Origin: Hydrangea macrophylla
Lineage: Eukaryota > Streptophyta > Magnoliopsida > Cornales > Hydrangeaceae
NCBI GenBank assembly: GCA_033977485.1
Contig: CM066992.1
Location: forward strand, 104,767,450-104,831,449
DNA length: 64,000 bases
Reading direction: 5' to 3'
Shown: piece after piece, positions 47,538-59,510 of the stretch
How positions within the stretch are numbered: position 1 is the stretch's first letter
How the letters are laid out: every line of letters starts with the position of its first letter
Position numbers and translations under genes: made by a program
The notes under the pieces: model-generated
What the model was told of the DNA's origin: nothing
Databases searched by the model: none
The model's input: the letters and a program-made list of their open reading frames with translations, nothing else

Positions 47538-48639
47538 GAAAGGATGAGATTTTCATTTCTCACCCTTTCTAAAAATATCTAGAGAGGAGAGAAAAATGGA
47601 GATTTGGTGGCCACGGGCTTTGCGATGTCGATCGACTACAGTTCGTCCGTCATATTTTCTTCAGATTCTAGATTTGAACTCCTTAAGGTAAGATCTACGT
47701 TTTGATACTTCTTAGGCCGCGTTTGGCCAATTTTTTCAAAAATCTAATTTCTAGGAATTTGGGAAAAACCCAGTAAAACTTGTAGGAATCGAGTATAATC
47801 TGAGATTCGAAGTTTATTCAGGCCTCAAATTGATCCTTCAAAATTTTGGAGAGATCACATGAGGTATGAATTCTAGATCTATGAAATATATGAAAATTTC
47901 ATGTTTTGAATATCGACTTTGATATTTTGGATCCGGGAAAAATTCATATATTAATTAGGCCCATTAATTATGCACGTGATATTATATGAAAAGCATGTAT
48001 AACTGTTCATGTGAGCATGCTATGTGTCTACTTGGGTCAAAGGGGGGTTTGGTGCAATTTCATCCGGGGTTGTAAGCTCCTCGAACCTTGAGGATTGAGA
48101 GATTTGATTGTGGTTGTGTCTGGTATGGAGAAAGGCCTAACCAGGACACGGTACCTGGTATGGAGGAAGGCCCAACCTGTGTACGGGATGTGTAGGAAAG
48201 GTGTGCCTTCCACGACATCGATTTCATTTACTGGATGAATGCGTACCACTCACCGTAGAGACTATTTATATGTGTTTTAGATGTTTTAAACCATGAATTG
48301 TCATATAAGCATATATTTAGAATTGTGCACTCAGCATATAGCTGAGTAGTGGAGATTTACTCCATTGCAGGTGATAAGAAGCGTGAGGAGTGAGGCCGAG
48401 GAATACCAGGGAAACACTTTTGTTCATGTTTTTGTTTTAGTTCCCGATCTTGTAATAGGAATTGGTATTGATAATATATTGTAATCGAATCTTGTTATGG
48501 GTTGAAATAGTACTTGTAATCCTTAGTAAACGCTTTTGTATAAATGTGTTAAATCATGATTTTTAATCGTGTTGTGGTTGGAAATTGGTTTGGAGACCTT
48601 TGGTTTTGAATGCTGCAAAATTGAGCTTTGCTGAGAGGA

Positions 48640-48915
48640 ATCAGTCGACTGGTCAGTGTTTCTGTCGAATGGACCTCTGTGTTCTTGAGTTAATTCTTTC
48701 TGATTTCGAAGGCTCCAATCGACTGTTTTCTACACGAAACACCACATTTTGCATGCATAGTGCCCAGTCGATTGAACAAGGCATCAGTCAACTGAAAATT
48801 TGAGGCCTCAGTCGACTGGACCCCAGTCACAGTCTACTGGATAGGGCTGAGAAACTTTTCTCTCTTTCTGCTTCAGGTTTTCAGTTGACTGGACCTCAAT
48901 CAGTCGACTGGACCT
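48640..48915. repeat. CAGTCGACTG motif array in L2
   Basis: The palindrome CAGTCGACTG or one-base variants (CAATCGACTG, CAGTCGATTG, CAGTCAACTG, CAGTTGACTG, CAGTCTACTG) occurs at least nine times in about 270 bp with irregular spacing. It lies in the downstream part of the LTR. Confidence 0.9.
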
Positions 48916-49278
48916 CTGTTTCTTAAACTGGATTCTTTTGGAACTTTTCTAATTGGGCAAAGCTTTTTATAACTATGATTTTAATGGATTTCACTTATGC
49001 TTTCCGCTGCTAATTTACTTTAAATGGAATTGGACGAGCCTTGGTGGCGTGCCACATGTCCTATTTCCGCGCATAACGGGATGTGTCATGACAGGGTCCC
49101 ACTTCATTACCTGTCCCACCTCACTGGGGGCTTTTCCAATTGTGTCATTTACCGAACACCTTTTTCCCCCAGCAAGTTGAAAGCCTCCCCTTAATCCATT
49201 TTATACATCAATTATGACAATTAATGCATATTAAAATGAACATTTAATCCTTTTTCCTAGTACGGGTGTTACAAAAGC

Positions 49279-49665
49279 TAACAATTTTACTCTGGTAAAA
49301 GCAATAAAGACAGATAAATAAGTGACAAATTAGTACAATTAGGAGTTAGCACAGTTATAAGTTAGTATAACAATGAGTTAGTATAGTTATGAGTTAGAAT
49401 TTAGTAGTTCTAGTCTGGCTAACTAGAAAACCAAGTGATTAGTGGGCAAAGCAAACCCCACAATGGTAAAAGTAGTAAAGATAGATAAGTAAAGCTAACA
49501 GTTTTACTCTGGCTAACCAAAAAATTAAGTGATTAGCAGACAAAGCCGCCTCACAATAGTAAAAGTAGTAAAGACATAAATAAAGCTAACAGTTCTAGTC
49601 TGACTAGCCAAAAAATTAAGTGATTAGCGGATAAGGCCAGCCCCACAATGGCAAAAGCAGTTAAT
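49279..49665. repeat. Tandem-repeat monomers, right of the nested stack
   Basis: Imperfect units of about 90-100 bp (CTGGCTAAC..AAGTGATTAGC..AATGGTAAAAGTAGTAAAGA) continue the array interrupted at 30998. GAGTTAGTATAGTTAT-type short repeats are interspersed. Confidence 0.75.
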
Positions 49666-50057
49666 GTATCGACAAGTATGTACATCAAAGGAAAAAGTAA
49701 AACTGGTTAAAATCATACTCGAATGGGCATAATGGCCGAGGCCGGCCCACGACGAATAGAGTTGGAGAGATTTACCATTGGGGACTCCGAGTGTGAGGGT
49801 GGATTGTAGTACCTGTAAAATCCGTACTGCCTTGTTAATGTAATATTTCTGAATTCCTAGCATGACATGGTATATTGATATCATGTTTTATATTTTTGTT
49901 GTCACCTAATTTAGAACTATAGGTTTTAATTTATGTTTTCATGGTCGCCTAAATTTAGACCACCGTATATTAATTTATCGCAATTTTAATATTAGTTGTC
50001 ATTAATATTATAACTATAGATCTTATCATATAATTCGTGGCCGCTTATATTATTACT
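49666..50057. other. Unassigned repeat-like DNA
   Basis: AT-rich sequence without a gene. It continues at 62989 after element II and may be part of another, older element. Its last five bases TTACT are the element II TSD. Confidence 0.4.
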
Positions 50058-51104
50058 TGTAACGCCCTGTAATTTCTTTTTCATTAATAAATAAATACTG
50101 TATTTCATTTCCATGAGTATTTGATTTTATTTCTTTATATAAATATATATCTGGGGCCAAACCGTAATATTTGAAAATATAAAAAAATATTTTCTATGGT
50201 TTCAAAATCGATATCTATATTTTTGTATAAATCGGGAATTTAATTCCTACACTAATATTATTTTCTGTATTTTATTTTACCCGAAAAATACCAGTTCATG
50301 TTTTAAATTTGCGCCTTATACCGCGTCTTGGGTGAGGGAGCACGTGAGCTCAACCTCACCGGGTAATTTCCGGGCTTTGCTTGGAGCCCAAATTTCTCAG
50401 TTTATATATGTGTGTGGTATCTCTCTCTCACAGTCTCTCATCTCTCACTCTCTGCATCTCTCAATTCTCTCTCAATCACTCTCTTGCTCTCTCTCTCAAG
50501 AAAACACACACATATTCTGATTATAATATATATACATACATACACACAGTTATACATACATAGCTATATATATATCTCAAGATCAAGAGAACGGAGGAGA
50601 ATTCTCTAAACGACGGAATCGACGGCGGATTATTCGGCGGAATTCTCGGTCTCAAATTCTCTGTATAATTAACCTCTGTGAGTATTATAAACTCACTCGC
50701 CATGTTTATATACGTGTATTTCAGTATATATAGGTGTGTATATGTGTATATATATGTATTTCACCATTGAAGCTTGAAATTGTAGTTTTACAAAACTCAA
50801 CCAAAATCAATTCCGTGAATTGATTTTGGAAGATCTTAGTCCCAATAAGCTACGGTTCGAATCCTACGCAGTAATTCATTCGTATCACGAAGTACCGTTG
50901 ATTTAAAGTTATGTCACTCTAACTTTAATCGCGAAAATCAAGCGATACAATCCGTATTAATTAAAATTGATCGTGTATTCTTAATCTGCGCGAAAAACTG
51001 AAGAGATCCTTATATTGCACGACTTGTTTGAAACAGAATCTGAAAATGGGTAAAAAATACAGTTTGAAATTGAAAACAGGGGAAAAACGAGGAAGATGAT
51101 GAAA

Positions 51105-51275
51105 CTGCAAGAACTCGCGCACGCGACCCGCTCGCGCGAGGATCGCTCGCGCGAACCATTCCCCCCTTCTGTTCTGCCCCCTCACTCGCGCGACCCGCTC
51201 GCGCGACCTGTTCTACCCCTTCGCTCGCGCGGACTGCTCGCGCGATCTGTTCTGCCCCTTCGCACGCGCGACCTG
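51105..51275 (+). repeat. TCGCGCGA array in the element II 5' LTR
   Basis: Reiterated CTCGCGCGACC/CGCTCGCGCG with spacers TGTTCTGCCCCTT. The other LTR carries a longer version at 61430-61635. Confidence 0.85.
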
Positions 51276-51569
51276 GCAGTTTGAGCAGTTTCTGTATTTT
51301 TGTATAAGGGACTGTTTGGAAAAGGTTTTGAAAGTTTTTAAAGAACTGTTTGACAAATATACTATTTTAAAGGCTCACTGTTAGAAATTGGACTTCCTAG
51401 AACGTTTAAGACCGAGATTTATGTTAAACAAATATACAACTTTGAGATTATTAACTGTTACTACAAACTGTGAACATTGACATACATATTAGGGTCGAGG
51501 TTGTGTCAATATGCAAGTGTATGAGAAAGCGTGAAAAGAGTAAAGAGTGGCGGTCTGGTGTGCGACCTC

Positions 51570-52125
51570 AATATCGATCGGATATTATTCCTGGTATTGG
51601 AGGCGACAGTGTTGAGTTACGGCTTAGATATCGATCGGATATTATTCCTGGTATCTAGGGCGCTTGTTTTGGATATCGATCGAATATTATTCCTGGTATC
51701 CGAAATGATGGTATTGAGTTACGGCTTAGATATCGATCGGATATTATTCCTGGTGTCTAGGGCGCTTGTTTCGGTTGTTTCGGATATCGATCGGATATTA
51801 TTCCTGGTATCCGAAATGATGGTATTGAGTTACGGCTTAGATATCGATCGGATATTATTCCTGGTATCTAGGGCGCTTGTTTCGGATATCGATCGGATAT
51901 TATTCCTGGTATCCGAAATTATGGTATTTAGTTACGGCTTAGATATCGATCGGATATTATTCCTGGTATCTAGGGCGCTTGTTTCGGATATCGATCGAAT
52001 ATTATTCCTGGTATCCGAAATGATAGTATTGAGTGCGGCTTAGATATCGATCGGATATTATTCCTGGTATCTGAAGCGATGGTATGGTATGCTGTTTTGG
52101 ATATCGATCGGATATTATTCCTAGT
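51570..52125 (+). repeat. GATATCGATCGGATATT array in the element II 5' LTR
   Basis: Eleven copies of the core GATATCGATCGGATATTATT plus CCTGGTATC, arranged as a two-unit higher-order repeat of about 102 bp (one unit followed by TAGGGCGCTTG, the other by CGAAATGATGG). As 102 is a multiple of three, a 170-codon frame results. The right LTR has nine copies. Confidence 0.9.
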
Positions 52126-52742
52126 ATCTGAGGTAATGGTTTTGGTTGAGTCGGTTTTTGTTGAGAGCAAAGAGTCAGAAAGATGAGATGTTACATTGTT
52201 CATGCACGGTCGCATATTTACGGCTTACTTTATTCTCCCGTGACTTATGTTGGAATTGGAACCTTGAATCTATTGCTTTTAAAGTTAAATTGCACCACTG
52301 TTTAATTGCTTATATATACATTGCGAGCACTTGTTTATTTTGCTCACCAGCTTGCATAAGCTGACGGCGTTGATGCGTCCTGGACTGTATGTCCAGATTT
52401 TCAGGGTCAGGAGCAGCCATTGTATTTCGACTATGCTAGTTAGAGGCAGGGGACTTTCCAGGAGGCTGCTTTATATTTCCTATGTCTTTTAATTTGGGTT
52501 GTAATAAACTGGTTTTAGACTTTTGAATAAGGCGTTTTGTGCCTAAGTTCATGACTGCTGTAATAGTTAGTAAGTTTTAATTTTGGAGCTTATGTTTTGT
52601 TAGTATTTCTTTGCTCTAGAAATGTTGTTAAGTTATTTGCTGCCGGGATAATTGGTCATACTCACTTGTCACGACCTACGAGTCCATAAAGGAAATTAAA
52701 TGCTTTCCTGTATTATGCTACGTCGGGGCGTGATAGGCTTTT

Positions 52743-52760
52743 TGGTATCAGAGCCAGGTT
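52743..52760 (+). other. Element II primer-binding site (tRNA-iMet type)
   Basis: TGGTATCAGAGCCAGG begins seven bases after the 5' LTR end. Confidence 0.93.
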
Positions 52761-52904
52761 ATGGCTCGACCAATTGTCCGAGACACATGGGATCTCCCGT
52801 TAAGATAGAATTAAGATAAGATAGTTCGACTTCATTCTGTGTTTAGTCGCTTTCTATCGTTGAGAATTTTCTTTCTTCTCGAGAGGTTGGCCGTATTCTT
52901 TTGA

Positions 52905-53960
52905 TTGATGGATAGGTACCGTTCTCTCGATTATATGGCTGGAAGAAATCTCAGGAATCGTCCCGCTATTGAAGATGCACCCCCGGTAATAGATCCAACA
53001 GGAATGTTTGAGGCTTTTATAAGACGATTGGAGAGGGTTAGTGATCAGAATGCGAGGAACAATAATCAGAATGGGAATCATAACGGGAATGGAAGGCAAG
53101 TCCACCAGACAGGAGACAAGCTTCTCAAGGAATTTCGCGCTCTGCGACCTGAGTATTTTGCGGGGACTGATGAACCCTGGAAAGCGGAATAGTGGTTACG
53201 CCAGATGGAACGTATCTTTGAGACCATAGAGTGCACTGATCTGGAGAAGAAGCGTTTGGCTATCTTTCAGCTGTCTTATGCAGCGGCTGATTGGTAGGAT
53301 GCTGAAAAGGCGACCATAGGGGAAGAAGCTGCAAGGAGAATGCCATGGGTGGTGTTCAAGGAAAGATTTCTTGAGAAGTATTTCCCTGAAGAAGAGAAGG
53401 ACAAGAGGGAGAAAAAGTTTATGGAATTGACTCAAGGAAATCTGACTGTCCGTGAGTACACTACTCGGTTTGAACGTCTGTCTTGCTTTGCTCCACATAT
53501 GGTGGACACACCCCAGAGGAAAATCAAGAAGTATCATCGGGGTCTCAAATTGTCTCTCCGACATCTGACTATGGGTCATCTGGGCCAGTCATTTGAAGCT
53601 CTGGTGAGATTGGCTACGGGGTTGGAGAATGATGGTTGTCAGAATTCAAAGCCGTTTGGAAATTGACCTCAGCAGAAGGGTTATTCTGGACAGAAACTAG
53701 GGCACCCTCAGGGACAGAAAAGGACCTGGGATGGAGGAAAGAAACCTCAACAGACACAAGCAGTACAACAATATCCGCCTCGAGCAATAGGAGGGAACAA
53801 CAACAGTAGCTGCTTCAATTGTGGTAATCCCGGTCACCGAGCTAAAGATTGCAGACTGACTAGGCGTGCTGATCGTCCGAGAATTGTGTGCTATAATTGT
53901 GGCATGCCAGGTCACATAAGTCCGGAATGCAAGGCTCCTAGGAGAGGCAATTACGGTCAG
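52905..53960 (+). pseudogene. Element II gag with two CCHC zinc knuckles
   Basis: Starts MDRYRSLDYMAG, then DPTGMFEAFIRRLERVS. Capsid-like FKERFLEKYFPEEEKDKREKKF and VREYTTRFERLSCF follow. Zinc knuckles CFNCGNPGHRAKDC (about 53815) and CYNCGMPGHISPEC (about 53890) are both present. Stops at about 53191 (likely from CAG), 53296 (in place of a conserved Trp) and 53666 break the frame; no frameshift is seen. Confidence 0.9.
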
Positions 53961-54542
53961 CAAGGACAGGCCCGCCTGAATGCTGTTATGCCCGAGGCTG
54001 CTGGTTATGAAGAAACAGGTTATGAAGAAGGTACTTATGAGGAGGGACTGCCTGAGCAACGAGCAGTGAAAGGTACTCTAACCTTGTTTAACTCTCATGT
54101 TAAAGTTTTATTTGACACGGGTGCTACACATTCCTTTATATCTATTAAGATTGTTCAGAATTTTGGAATAGTACCGCAACGTTTAGATGAAGCTTTGAAT
54201 GCTGCCTCACCCTTAGGAACCACAGTCAAGTTATTACATGTATGTAAGGATTGTCCTCTACGGTTAGGAGACCGTGAACTTTTGGCAAGATTGGTGGTTC
54301 TGTCGATGAAGGAGTTCGATATAATCCTGGGAATGGATTGGCTCGAGAAGAATGATGCGAAGTTGGATTGTGCAAGGAAGAGGATCACATTTGCGGATAA
54401 TGGGAATCGACTCTTCGATTTCCAATGTAACCCTTCGGGTGATATGTTCCTCACTAGATGCCTAGCAAACATTGAGATTGTCAGTGCAGAGGTGACAGTA
54501 TCATCGATACCGGTGATCAAAGAGTTCGAGGAAGTATTTTGA
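53960..54542 (+). pseudogene. Element II aspartic protease region
   Basis: The active site is VLFDTGATHSFIS at about 54108-54146, followed by ILGMDWL. The frame is continuous with gag. A TGA stop follows at 54540 in the linker to reverse transcriptase. Confidence 0.88.
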
Positions 54543-54584
54543 GATATTTCTGTATTACCACCTAAGAGGGACATAGAATTCTGT

Positions 54585-55927
54585 GTGGAACTGGTACCAG
54601 GCACTCGACCTATAACCAAGGTTCCCTATAGGATGGCCCCCACAGAGTTGTTGGAGCTGAAGGAACAAGTTCAAGAACTTGAGAAGTTGGGTTTTGTTCG
54701 TCCAAGTACTTCACCCTGGGGAGCACCTGTGTTGTTTGTGAAGAAGAAGGATGGGACAATGCGGTTGTGTATTGACTACCGGGAATTGAATAAGGTTACT
54801 ATCAAGAATAAGTATCCTCTACCTCGGATAGACGATCTATTTGATCAGTTGTAAGGAGCCACGACCTTTTCTAAGATTGATCTACGGTCAGGGTATCACC
54901 AGTTGAGGGTGCGGAAGGAAGACATACCTAAAACTACTTTCAGGACAAGGTACGGACACTATGAGTTCTTAGTGATGCCGTTTGGGATGACGAATGCTCC
55001 GGCTGTGTTTATGGACTTGATGAACAGAGTATTCAAGCCCTATTTGGATCAATTCGTTATTGTCTTTATTGATGATATTTTGATCTATTCCAAGTCAGAG
55101 GAAGAGCACGAACAACATCTAAGGATCGCATTGCAGACTCTCAAGGATCACCACCTGTATGCTAAATTCAGCAAGTGCGAATTCTGGCTTCAGGAAGTTA
55201 AGTTCCTCGGGCATGTGATCTCACAACAAGGAATCGCAGTTGACTCATCAAAGACCGATGCAGTGGCGAATTGGACTCGGCCAACCAATGCTACAGAAGT
55301 CAGAAGTTTTCTGGGACTCGCTGGTTACTATCGGAGATTTGTAGAGGGTTTCTCCAAGATAGCAGCCCCGTTAACCGGTTTGACTAAGAAGGATTTGAAG
55401 TTTGAATGGACTGATAAGCATGAACGCGCTTTTCTGGAATTGAAAGAGAGATTGACAACAGCGCCAGTGCTTGCGATACCAAAGGATGGTGAGAGTTTAC
55501 TATTTTTAGTGACGCCTCTTATCAAGGATTGGGATGTGTCCTTATGCAAGATGGTAAGGTTATCGCCTATGGTTCAAGACAGTTGAAGCCAAATGAATTG
55601 AATTACCCAACTCATGATTTGGAGCTAGCAGCAGTAGTGTTCGCACTTAAAATCTGGAGACACTACCTCTACGGGGAAAAGTTTGATTTGTTCTCAGACC
55701 ACAAGAGCCTTAAGTATTTGTTTACTCAGAAAGAGCTGAACATGAGGCAACGTCGGTGGATGGAGCTAATTAAGGACTACGACTTCACATTAGAGTACCA
55801 CCCTGGTAAGGCTAACGTAGTCGCTGACGCCTTAAGTTGGAAACCTCAAGGAATGATTGCTTCATTGATATTGAGGGAATGGAAAGCTTTAGAGACAATC
55901 ACAGAATTTGATGTGCAGATTTCTTAG
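54585..55927 (+). pseudogene. Element II reverse transcriptase and RNase H
   Basis: Reverse transcriptase with [33 protein letters not shown] and [10 protein letters not shown] (about 55060-55090). One stop at 54852 stands where a Gln codon is conserved. RNase H follows ([12 protein letters not shown], then [18 protein letters not shown], then [13 protein letters not shown]), with a single frameshift at about 55495. Confidence 0.92.
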
Positions 55928-55957
55928 GGAAGTGTCGGGCAACACTTTGGATGCCTC

Positions 55958-57252
55958 ATGGTACAACCAACACTTGTGAGTCGAATCATCGCAGTTCAGA
56001 AAGAAGATGAGAAATTTCAAGTATGGTTCGCCAAGATGTCAGAAAAGGACCCTACAGAATGGAAGGTTGGGACCGATGGAGGATACCGATGTCGAGACAG
56101 ATTGTGTGTGCCAGATTTAGGAGAATTGAGAAAAGATATTCTCGAAGAAGCACATAAATCAAGACTGACAGTACACCCCTGAGGGACAAAGATGTATAAG
56201 GATTTGAAGAAAAACTTCTGGTGGGAAGGGATAAAACGAGAAGTAGCCGAGTTTGTGTCTAAATGTTTGACTTGTCAACAAGTGAAGGCCGAACATAAGA
56301 GACCCTCGGGATTGTTGCAACCCTTACCTGTTCCGGGATGGAAGTGGGAACACATAACTATGGATTTCGTGGTTGGACTACCCCGGTCACAACAGAATCA
56401 TGACGCGATTTGGGTAATTGTGGATCGTCTGACGAAGTCCGCACACTTTATCGCATACAATATGACTTATCCAGTAGAAAGGATGAGTCGAATGTACCTA
56501 CAGCAAGTGGTGCGACTGCACGGTGCGCCTGTGTCGATTGTATCAGATCGCGATACACGTTTTACCTTGGGATTTTGGGAAAGTTTGCAGAAGACTATGG
56601 GAACTTCGCTCAAGATGAGTACTGCATTCCATCCTCAGACCGATGGACAGACCAAGCGTGTTAATCAGATTATGGAAGATATGCTGAGAGCTTGTGCAAT
56701 TGACTTTGAAGAGTCTTGGGAGACGCACTTGTCGTTGGTCAAATTTGCGTATAACAATAGTTATCACTTGAGTATTGGGATGGCACCGTTTGAAGCCTTG
56801 TACGGACGGCCATGTCGATCTCCATTGTGTTAGGCTGAAGTGGGAGACACAGAATTATTGGGACCAGAGTTGGTGAGAGAGACCAATGAAAAGATTTTAC
56901 TGGTCAGGGAAAGAATGAAAACTGCACAGAGTAGACACAAGAGTTATGCGGATCGATGTCGAAAGGATTTGGAGTTCAGTGTGGGAGATCACGTACTCCT
57001 TAAGGTTTCACCTGTTCGGGGAGTAGTGCGTTTTGGTCAGAAAAGAGGAAAGTTGGCACCGCGTTTTATCAGACCATTTGAGATATTGGAGCGTGTTGGG
57101 AAAGTGGCCTATTGGCTCGCGTTGCCACCAAAGATGTCTGGTGTTCATAACATGTTCCATGTCAGTATGTTAAGGAAATACATACGGGATCCTTCACATG
57201 TGGTTAATTTTGATGATATTGAGACAAGTCAGAATGTTGTCTACAAGGATAG
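55958..57252 (+). pseudogene. Element II integrase, 5' part, up to the solo LTR insertion
   Basis: HHCC region (ending CLTCQQVKAEHKRPSG), catalytic core (WVIVDRLTKSAHF, SIVSDRDTRF, GQTKRVNQIMEDML: the usual catalytic Glu is a Lys here), then SVGDHVLLKV and LRKYIRDPSHVV. Stops lie at about 56180 and 56832; the latter replaces a conserved Trp. The frame runs into the inserted LTR at 57253. Confidence 0.9.
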
Positions 57253-58544
57253 TGTAATAACCTGCATTTTCATATTTAATTTGTAATTGCATTGTCATAT
57301 TAAATTTCATTTGGTATTGACTGCTTCATTTAATTACATTTCTCATGTTCTAATTATTATCCCTTGTGTTATTTCATATTAAAATTCATGTTGGGGTTAA
57401 ATTGTAATTTTTATAAAGTTAGCAATACCTGTGTGGATTTCAAAACTGTATTTCAAAACGGTGGAAATATTTCCTTTTGACTCAATCAGTATTTTTATGA
57501 AACCAGGAAATCAATTCTTAAGTTAAAATGAATTTTCTGTATTTTTGTGGTGACCACCGCGCCCCGAAAATACCAGTTTATGTCCAAAACTGTCCACGCT
57601 GTGTGAACTTCCACAGATTGTGGAAGTGACTGATTTGGACAATTGCTTTATTGCCATTTATGGCAAGTGATCATTGCCTTAGGCATTGTTTGGGAATGCT
57701 CTGTGTGTATGTGTATATCTTATGCCAAAAGCTAAATTTCCAAACACCTTAGGTTGCCCCCTACTAGTCTATACATGGCTCTTAATACATCTGTGGAGTT
57801 AAACCATTGCATATACGTATGTAAATCTGTGTATATTGGTATTTAGTTAAATTGTAAAGTAATTCAATTGTGGAGTATTGGAGGTTGATCTTGGTCCCCA
57901 AGTTTTCCCTTTTGGCTTTCGATAAACACACACACTGACTTCACTATCTGCACATCTCCAGAATCTGTAAACACAGAGAGAAAAGAGTGAGCTTGAATAC
58001 AGAATTTGATTTTAGAGAGATAGAACTCAATCACCATAGCTAGAGCTTGAAGTGGATTTCTTATATCTTGATTCTTTCTCAACACACACTTCATTTTATA
58101 CCACTGTGAGTATTATTAACTCACTCTAGAATGTAATTCATGTTCATTTACTGCTTGTATGTGTATAGTTGTATATCACCCTTGAAGCTCTTACGTATGA
58201 ACTCCATGGCCTTGAAAATCAAGATTTTCCAAACTCAACCAAAATCCATTTTTAGAATGAAATATGAAAGATTATACATCCTACATGCCATGTTTAAAGT
58301 ATTAGACCTTAATTTGTTCACATAAGAAAGTATGTAAGAAAATTAGTTTTGACATGTTTTAGTTTTTCATAAAATTGGAGAGCTATGGATCAAATGGTGT
58401 TAAATTGACTTTGGATTCTTAATCCTTGTGAAAAACCGAAGAGAATCATATATTATATGCCCTATATACTTTCAATTTCGGAAATGAGTCAAATTGGACC
58501 CCTTAAGCTGAAACAGAGCAGTTTCTGCGGAGAAGAAGAAGCCT

Positions 58545-58855
58545 CAGCTTCATCTCGCGCCACGATCGCGCGCGCGAGAATCGCGCGAGCGACCCCTCGA
58601 GCGAGCGACCCGCGCGCGCGAGGCATGCGTCTCCAGGCAGACAGAAAAGTTTATTTATATAAAATGGAATTTAGGCAGATCGCGCGAGCGAGGGTCGCGC
58701 GAGGAACCCTTCGCGCGAGCGATCCGCGCGAGCGACCTTGGCTGTTTCAGGCAGACAGAAAAGTATATATAAAATGAAAATTGGGCTTATCGTGCGAGCG
58801 GACCGCGCGAGCGACTCTTCGCGCGAGCGATCCACGCGCGCGACCCCTGGCAGAT
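58545..58855 (+). repeat. TCGCGCGA array in the solo LTR
   Basis: Same words as in element I (GCGCGAGCGACC), broken by two spacers with CAGGCAGACAGAAAAGT and TATATAAAATG. Confidence 0.85.
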
Positions 58856-59214
58856 TCTGGTTTATGCCTGTTTTGTATTTAGGGACTGTTTGGTTCAATT
58901 TTTATATACTGTTAAGGTTCTGTTTGGGAAATCTAGTTAATCAGAACTCTATTGGTTATGTTTGAATGATCAAAATAATGAATTACGAGTTATCAATCCC
59001 CGTACGCGTGTTGTTCATTTAATTAAGCATTTTGCTTATGTTTAAGTCCATGTCATTCATATGGAGTCAGTGGTACATGCATGTGGGTGTTAGTCAGTGT
59101 GGAAAAGAGTAATGGTAGTGTGGAAATAGTATGAGATTGAGTTTGTGGTTGTGGTTGTGGTTGTGTTTGTGATTGTGGTTGTGGTTGTGGATGAGATTGT
59201 GGCGAGGGTATCTT

Positions 59215-59510
59215 TGAAATGCGACGGTGGCAAATATGGACACTCCCTGACGCCCATGGAAGGGTTAAAGTGTGTGAAGCCGAACTTGGACATTCCCTGG
59301 CACCCATGGTAGTGCTAAAGTGTGCCCTACGGACACTCCCTGATACTCGAGTCTGGATACTGCGTGAGGGGTTGCCCCGGTATTTGCATGGCGGTTAGGG
59401 TATTCAAAGTGTGAGGCATTGGACACTCCCTGGTACCCCGGACCAAAGTGTGAGGCAAACTGGACACTCCCTGGCACCCCGTTGCTAAAGTGTGGCTATC
59501 TTAGTGTTTC
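59215..59510 (+). repeat. GGACACTCCCTGG array in the solo LTR
   Basis: Six imperfect units with GGACACTCCCTGGCACCC followed by AAAGTGTG. It is preceded by a GGTTGTGGTTGTG tract at about 59140-59205 that is not obvious in the element I LTRs. Confidence 0.85.

Larger units (their letters stand above)
47017..49093 (+). mobile_element. Solo LTR L2 nested in L1a
   Basis: 2,077 bp from TGTCACACATG to GTGTCATGACA, with TSD GGGTC at 47012-47016 and 49094-49098. A TATAAATA box lies at about 47530. No element-encoded protein is present. The strand is inferred from the TATA box. Confidence 0.88.
30999..49273 (-). mobile_element. Solo LTR L1a (outermost insertion), split by nested elements
   Basis: Pieces lie at 30999-31951, 45654-47016 and 49094-49273, about 2.5 kb in total. 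On the plus strand it begins TGTCATACCCC and ends GGGTGTTACA, flanked by AAAGC (30994-30998 and 49274-49278). The transcriptional sense is taken as minus because the start TGTAACACCCG matches other Tekay-like LTR starts here. L1b is a second copy in inverted orientation. No internal coding region remains, so it is a solo LTR. Confidence 0.88.
50058..52735 (+). repeat. Element II 5' LTR
   Basis: 2,678 bp, starting TGTAACGCCCTG and ending CGGGGCGTGATA. A TATATAT box is at about 50403, followed by a CT-rich leader. A GC-rich TCGCGCGA array is at 51105-51275 and a GATATCGATCGG array at 51570-52125. Confidence 0.93.

Noticed and set aside
51531..52043. 170-codon frame with repeated LDIDRILFLVS, and its relative at 61890-62291
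   Set aside because: It is a by-product of the 102-bp higher-order DNA repeat in the LTR, whose length is a multiple of three; no start context or homology supports a protein.
51570..52125. Regularly spaced repeats resembling a CRISPR array
   Set aside because: The units lie within a retrotransposon LTR of a plant genome, spacers are themselves repeated, and there are no cas genes.
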